A DNA stretch of 64,000 nt from positions 8,317,864-8,381,863 of the forward strand of contig NC_135550.1 in NCBI RefSeq assembly GCF_964340395.1, in the 5' to 3' direction. The stretch's first letter is position 1, and every line of letters begins with the position of its first letter. The notes below the pieces were generated by a model. It had not been told where the DNA came from and made no database searches. It worked only from the letters and a program-made list of their open reading frames with translations. Made by a program: the position numbers and the translations under genes. Positions 52,891-64,000 of the stretch are shown here, one piece after another. This DNA comes from Glandiceps talaboti. Lineage: Eukaryota > Hemichordata > Enteropneusta > Spengelidae.

Positions 52891-53640
52891 CTGAAAATAA
52901 ACATCAGGACATTTTGGAAATATCATGTTAGTTTTTATTAGCTTTAAGTCTTACCATACACAACTCTTTCTTGTTATTTTTACAATATTTATCATTCTTG
53001 TGATAAATATTTACTACATATATTCTAATTTCATGTTTCACTTTAAGGCACAACTCTTAAAAAACTTACAGGTTCTATTGAAGTCTTTGAAATAAAATGA
53101 TAAAACTTTAAAAACATTGGCTAAGACTACAAAAATCAACCTGTTTTGTGATGTGTCATAACTGTTCAACTGTTCTGCTTTCATGCAACGACTGCATAAA
53201 CAGTAGTAGTTTGCTATGATCTTTATGCAGGAAAGTTAAAATGTAATATTGTGCCGTTGGTGGCGCTCTTCTACAGAATCACAAATAACTGTTTCTTGAC
53301 ATACAATCCCCTGGATGGGTCAATACAGTTTGAATGAGTTGTCAGAAAGTGACCCAAATTTGTACTCGTCATCAAAGCCACCATGTAATCTTCTAGAGAA
53401 ATTGCCTTTCACTGTACTAGGTACACTAACTAGAAACTTGTACACAGAAACTATCTCAGACTTGACTATATATGCATTACACATACCATAAACTTCATCT
53501 ACAAGATCACAATACTGTGCAGATAAATTTGATAAAAATTGGAAAATCTTAAGTATACATATCTCTTTTACAAAACAAGAACAAATATTTAACTTTCTAC
53601 AGGCACTGACATAAAAATTCTAGAACAAGAAAAAAAGTAT
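52891..53640. other. Single-copy stretch flanking the weak exon candidates
   Basis: Apart from the candidate frame at 53320-53514 I see no repeat family or recognisable gene. A short open segment near 53145-53195 (minus) could join the 52890 acceptor in phase, but its donor (gttgat) is weak. Confidence 0.4.
53320..53514 (-). CDS. Possible terminal coding exon, unidentified
   Basis: After an acceptor-like tttatctgcacag, 64 codons stay open to TGA at 53320. The translation includes LHGGFDDEYKFGSLSDNS. There is no recognised family, and a good donor (gtatgtg) occurs just 28 bp into the frame, so this may be chance. It cannot precede the 52753-52890 exon in the same frame without skipping. Confidence 0.2.
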   Translation of the reverse strand, partial: YCDLVDEVYGMCNAYIVKSEIVSVYKFLVSVPSTVKGNFSRRLHGGFDDEYKFGSLSDNSFKLY

Positions 53641-53654
53641 GAACAAGCTTGCAT

Positions 53655-53765
53655 ACGACCAATACATGATACAACACTGAGGGCCTATGATATAGCATGT
53701 GACCAATACCTGATACAACATTGAGTGCCTATAATATTGCATATGACCAATACCTGATACACAGT
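53655..53765. repeat. 51-bp tandem repeat, 2.3 copies
   Basis: gaccaatacctgatacaaca followed by ttgagtgcctataatattgc occurs from about 53657, 53700 and 53745, with slight divergence. The stretch from 53766 to 54093 is single-copy with no gene seen. Confidence 0.75.
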
Positions 53766-54093
53766 ATGTGCTGAAAGTATTAGGACATACATGTCAGTAC
53801 AGATATTGATATTTTATGGTATGGATGATGTATTGTTGTGTATTGATGAAAATTGATGAAAAGATGCAACTTTAAAGAGATACCCTTATGATATAGTTGG
53901 ATGGTGATAAAAACAATATCAGTATGGTACTACATGTATACAGTATATTGTGTTTCCTTTTTTCCTGGTATGTATACTGTAGCTGAATAGCATACTTGTA
54001 AAGGCCACTTATGTCAATGCACATAAATGTATGCATGCACACACACATGAATGTACTCATATATACAGATGCATGCACATAAAAGATGCACTT

Positions 54094-54175
54094 GCACATA
54101 CATACATACATACATACATACATACATACATACATACATACATACATACATACATACATACATACATACATACAT

Positions 54176-54238
<63 letters not shown>

Positions 54239-54267
54239 TACATACATACATACATACATACATACAT

Positions 54268-54298
<31 letters not shown>

Positions 54299-54342
54299 TA
54301 CATACATACATACATACATACATACATACATACATACATACA
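54094..54342. repeat. Compound microsatellite (CATA)n-(CA)n-(CATA)n
   Basis: Tetranucleotide cata runs flank a ca run of about 40 bp at 54192-54235 and a shorter one near 54285-54298. It generates spurious open frames of 107-182 codons on both strands (Tyr-Ile-His and Tyr-Val-Cys repeats), none of which is a gene. Confidence 0.98.
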
Positions 54343-54740
54343 TGTATGCATACACAATATATACATACACATACACAAATATACATTCACATTTCTACTG
54401 GCCATGTAGCTGACTAACATCTAATCTACCTAACAAGTCAGCTGACTGACTACATTCTCACATACACACAATACAATAAATGTGACATCATAAAGTTTGC
54501 TTTGACATGCACTATCGGTACTAACTATAGATCATGTACACCTGAAATAGAGTGTACACTGACTCTTGCTGTTACTGAATCCAATGTCATTAGACTTCAT
54601 AATGTTATTTGGTAATAAAGGGGGCCAAAGCCATTTTAAGTTGTCAGAAAACCTGCACATTGAAGTATTTGATCTATTGAGGCTCAGAAGTTCGATCCAT
54701 TGAAGACAAGTGTAATGTTGCAGATCTGACATCCCATATG
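54343..54740. other. Single-copy stretch, no gene recognised
   Basis: It lies between the microsatellite and the degenerate repeats of the kelch gene 3' UTR. It may be distal 3' UTR on the minus strand. No polyadenylation hexamer is clear. Confidence 0.4.
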
Positions 54741-55375
54741 ATTCAGATGATACAATATATGTCTAACAGTGCACTGTTTCAAGAAAACGAACATATTATG
54801 AAGATTCAAATATGGCCACCGACAGTAGCAGAGTTGGTATCATGCAGGAGTGTTACAAATCCTATGACATCATACCTGATATTTCACAAGAACATATATC
54901 GTCCACTGACATGTGCCAATGTATCAGGCATTGATGTTCCATAATTACAAATCAGGAGATATCCTATTATCTACTGACATGTGTTCTGATATCCAACAGA
55001 TATGTTCTGTATTCCATCATATGATTCCTGATATTCCATGAGATTTTATCTACTGACTAGTGTTATGATATCCGAAAGAAATGTCCCATACTTCATAACA
55101 TGGTTCCAGTAATGCATGACAACATATCTCTTCTGATATGTGTTAATATCCAACAGCAAAGTTCCATATTCCATGATATAGTACCTGATATCACATGAGA
55201 TCCCTATATCACATACCGTCTACTGACATCAAACAGGTATTTTCTAGTATTCCACGACATAGTAACTGATATTGCATATATCTTCTGATAAGACATCACA
55301 CAGGAGTCTCTCAATTATCCCCTGAAGTCAGTTCCTGATATCTCACATCAGAGTGTACTTCATCAGATAGATATG
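54741..55375 (-). repeat. Degenerate 75-90-bp repeats in the KLHDC2-like 3' UTR
   Basis: About seven diverged units share tctactgacatgtgttctga, tatccaacagatatgttc, tattccatgata and cctgatatttcacatgaga. On the minus strand a unit reads gaacatatctgttggatatc then agaacacatgtc, which aligns with the end of the coding exon (aaacatccctgtgtcatatc then ataacatatct) that holds the stop codon. The array thus looks like an old amplification of the gene's 3' coding end, parallel to the 90-bp array beside the TRIM-like gene. Confidence 0.6.
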
Positions 55376-62393
<7,018 letters not shown>

Positions 62394-62549
62394 CTACACA
62401 GTCAAACAGTATGACAGTTACTATGACATACAGATATTTAGAGATATTAGAGATATTAGTATTACAATATGTAAAATTGTGTTTGCAGTATGATGTTACT
62501 GCAGATAGCATAGAGTACTATATGTCTGTTTCCTTTGGGTATAGAAGTT

Positions 62550-62578
62550 GATGAATGGATGGATGGATGGATGGATGA
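62550..62578. repeat. (GATG)n microsatellite
   Basis: gatgaatggatggatggatg and a few more copies. A GT-rich stretch with a run of ten G lies at 62740-62790. The remaining DNA between 62394 and 62951 shows no exon of the kelch gene. Confidence 0.9.
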
Positions 62579-62951
62579 CTGACACACCCCAGGTAGTAGC
62601 AATATTAGATGAATAATCATTTCATATACATAATTATTCATATCAATAAAATATACCATCTTGTCACTTAAATTGAAAGAGCTGAAATGCATTCAGCATT
62701 TAGCAACAAAAGGCATAAATGAAGGTACTGCACACTTGAATAGTTACAAGTGTGTGTGAGTGTGTGACTGTGTGTGGGGGGGGGGGAGGGCGGGAGGGAT
62801 GAATATGCATGGGAAAATATGTGTGCATGCATAAGTATGTTCTTTGCTTGACTTTTTGTAACTATTTATCTTCTGTATGTAAAATTATTACTAAATGACC
62901 AACTGGGTGAGGAGATTCCTATTCATACCTATTTCTATAAATCCAACAAAG

Positions 62952-63309
62952 TTGAAGTTTCTACCGAAACTAATTTCTGTGAGACATGATACTTACCTGT
63001 TGGCAAAATACTGATGGGTAACCCGCATTAATTCCTCCAATCCATGCCAAGAAATTTTTGGCCCCGCCCCCTCCACCATACCTGGCTCCATATTTGGTTA
63101 GCTTAGTCTCCCGCCTAAGTGGCAGTTCGCGCATGCGTACTTGTGTCTTTTATCGCTCCAAAGAGGACAAAAATTTCACAAGGAGACTGTGGGGAAGGTG
63201 GGAGGGAGCTCAACAGGTAAGTATCATGTCTCACAGAAATTAGTTTCGGTAGAAACTTCAATTCTGTTCGACTATGATACTTACCTGTTGGCAAAATACT
63301 GATGGGTAA
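62952..63309 (-). mobile_element. Terminal/internal repeat module of a DIRS-like element
   Basis: A 51-bp perfect inverted repeat (62952-63002 and 63211-63261, starting ttgaagtttctaccgaaact) flanks a 208-bp spacer. A 36-bp direct repeat (atgatacttacctgttggca onward) occurs at 62986-63021 and 63274-63309, so one segment is present once inverted and twice direct. This mix of inverted and direct copies at the 3' side of a recombinase gene is what the terminal repeat and internal complementary region of DIRS elements look like. The spacer contains a GC-rich block (gccccgccccctccacc). Confidence 0.6.
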
Positions 63310-63414
63310 AAACCCGAATGTGTCAGACTGAAAGGAGGTGGGAGTCGACCACCGTATCCTATTAATTTCTAGTTGAAAATCTTTGATTTACAACTACCGA
63401 CTGCCCGACACTTA

Positions 63415-64000
63415 GACTGAAGCTTGCTAGCTTCCTGTGTCATATCCCTGATATAAAACTTATAAAGGAGTTTGGGGAGCGCCAGGTTCCTGTCTGTAGA
63501 ATCTGTGCTACCAGTACCCCTGAGAACAAAGCCCATGATGCCGAGAGAGCCCTGACTTCAGGTGCAGTGACTCTCTCTAACTTACAAGCAGAGCTGGAAC
63601 TTACTTGTAAGCCCACTTGACAGTTTCTACCAGCCATCTGGGTCAGAGATGGGATGAAGTGGTTCAAAGGGGGCTCTCTCAGTGCTCTAAGAACTAAGAA
63701 TAAACTCCACTGAGGTAGTGGCGTTTGTTTAGGAGGGTGTTGAATAAGAAAATATCTTATTCTGACCAAACTCTGGTCCCCCGATGCTTCTGACTATATT
63801 GGCTATCGTCGTGCGATACACCATAATAGTCTTAATTGCATACCTCTTCTCCTCAAACAGAAAAAAAAAAAAAAGAGAAAAACTGCTACTGTCTGGGGAG
63901 ATGGATCGAGAGGATCCTTCTGCCCTCTACGACACCAATCAGAGAATCTTTTCCACTTTTCTCCATAGGAATGGAGGGTGCTGTCTTTGTGTTCTGGCAA
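63415..64000 (-). pseudogene. Decayed tyrosine recombinase of a DIRS-like retroelement
   Basis: Read toward lower coordinates, the N-terminal part shows STLHSYGEKWKRFSDWC and DPSPQTVAVFL, typical of the SAM-like domain of eukaryotic retroelement tyrosine recombinases. Later segments read YAIKTIMVYRTTIANI, FLVLRALREPP, and APEVRALSASWALFSGVLVA then QTGTWRSPNSF, the family's catalytic end. The gene is broken: a run of about 14 T (minus) shifts the frame near 63865, stops interrupt the middle, a Pro stands where the HxxR histidine is expected, and a one-base loss near the C-terminus puts the expected catalytic Tyr out of frame. Any RT and gag parts would lie beyond 64000. The element is in an intron of the kelch gene on the same strand. 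Confidence 0.7.

Noticed and set aside
53872-54420. Open frames of up to 182 codons in the CATA/CA microsatellite
   Set aside because: Pure low-complexity translation on both strands with no start context or flanking exon.
63058-63243. 61-codon + frame in the DIRS-like spacer
   Set aside because: Pro-rich by base composition, and it lies between the arms of an inverted repeat.

Overview
The window is animal nuclear DNA, non-coding for most of its length. Evidence for an animal is the split genes with GT-AG introns, a TRIM-NHL type exon, a KLHDC2-like kelch gene, long (CA)n and (CATA)n microsatellites, MITEs and a decayed DIRS-type retroelement. A marine invertebrate deuterostome is likely. 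A cephalochordate (amphioxus) is my best guess, because TRIM-NHL genes are strongly expanded there and because, from memory and unverified, minisatellites spanning exon-intron boundaries were described in amphioxus. The species is inference.

Positions 1-42144 are one uninterrupted satellite with a 41-bp unit, about 1,028 copies. It enters from the left edge and ends at 42144. It has higher-order structure: a segment of about 9.35 kb occurs twice at a constant 13,566-bp offset, a 2.09-kb block is tandemly duplicated inside it, and a 1.64-1.72-kb block is duplicated near the right end. Variation sits mainly at two short sites in the unit and is linked between them.

Positions 42145-44586 hold AT-rich sequence, a 28/26-bp tandem array and a splice acceptor. 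The acceptor opens a 3' exon (44587-46068, +) encoding a coiled coil, a filamin-type Ig domain and six NHL repeats. The RING/B-box part would lie upstream, probably beyond the satellite. From 46069 to 50040 come 90-, 37-, 43- and 33-bp arrays. The 90-bp array is visibly made of the gene's own last codons plus stop, and the 37-bp array follows a diverged copy of the same motif. A 273-bp MITE sits inside the 37-bp array with a 5-bp target duplication.

Positions 50041-54740 are mostly single-copy with small repeats, a CpG cluster, a CTCF-like motif and two weak candidate minus-strand exons. From 62393 down to 55376 the minus strand carries eight exons of a KLHDC2-like gene, a predicted substrate receptor for CUL2 ubiquitin ligases. 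All eight join in phase, and the 5' exons lie beyond the right edge. Its introns hold two MITEs, a (CA)n tract beside a donor, an array of about 12 acceptor-like units, an array of about 5 donor-like units, and a composite repeat. A degenerate array lies in its 3' UTR.

Positions 62952-64000 are the 3' end of a decayed DIRS-like tyrosine-recombinase retroelement (minus strand) with a 51-bp perfect inverted repeat.

The most interesting pattern is that four separate tandem arrays appear to be amplified from edges of neighbouring coding exons (two stop-codon ends, one 3' splice site, one 5' splice site). They create rows of decoy splice sites and stop-codon-bearing 3' UTR repeats.
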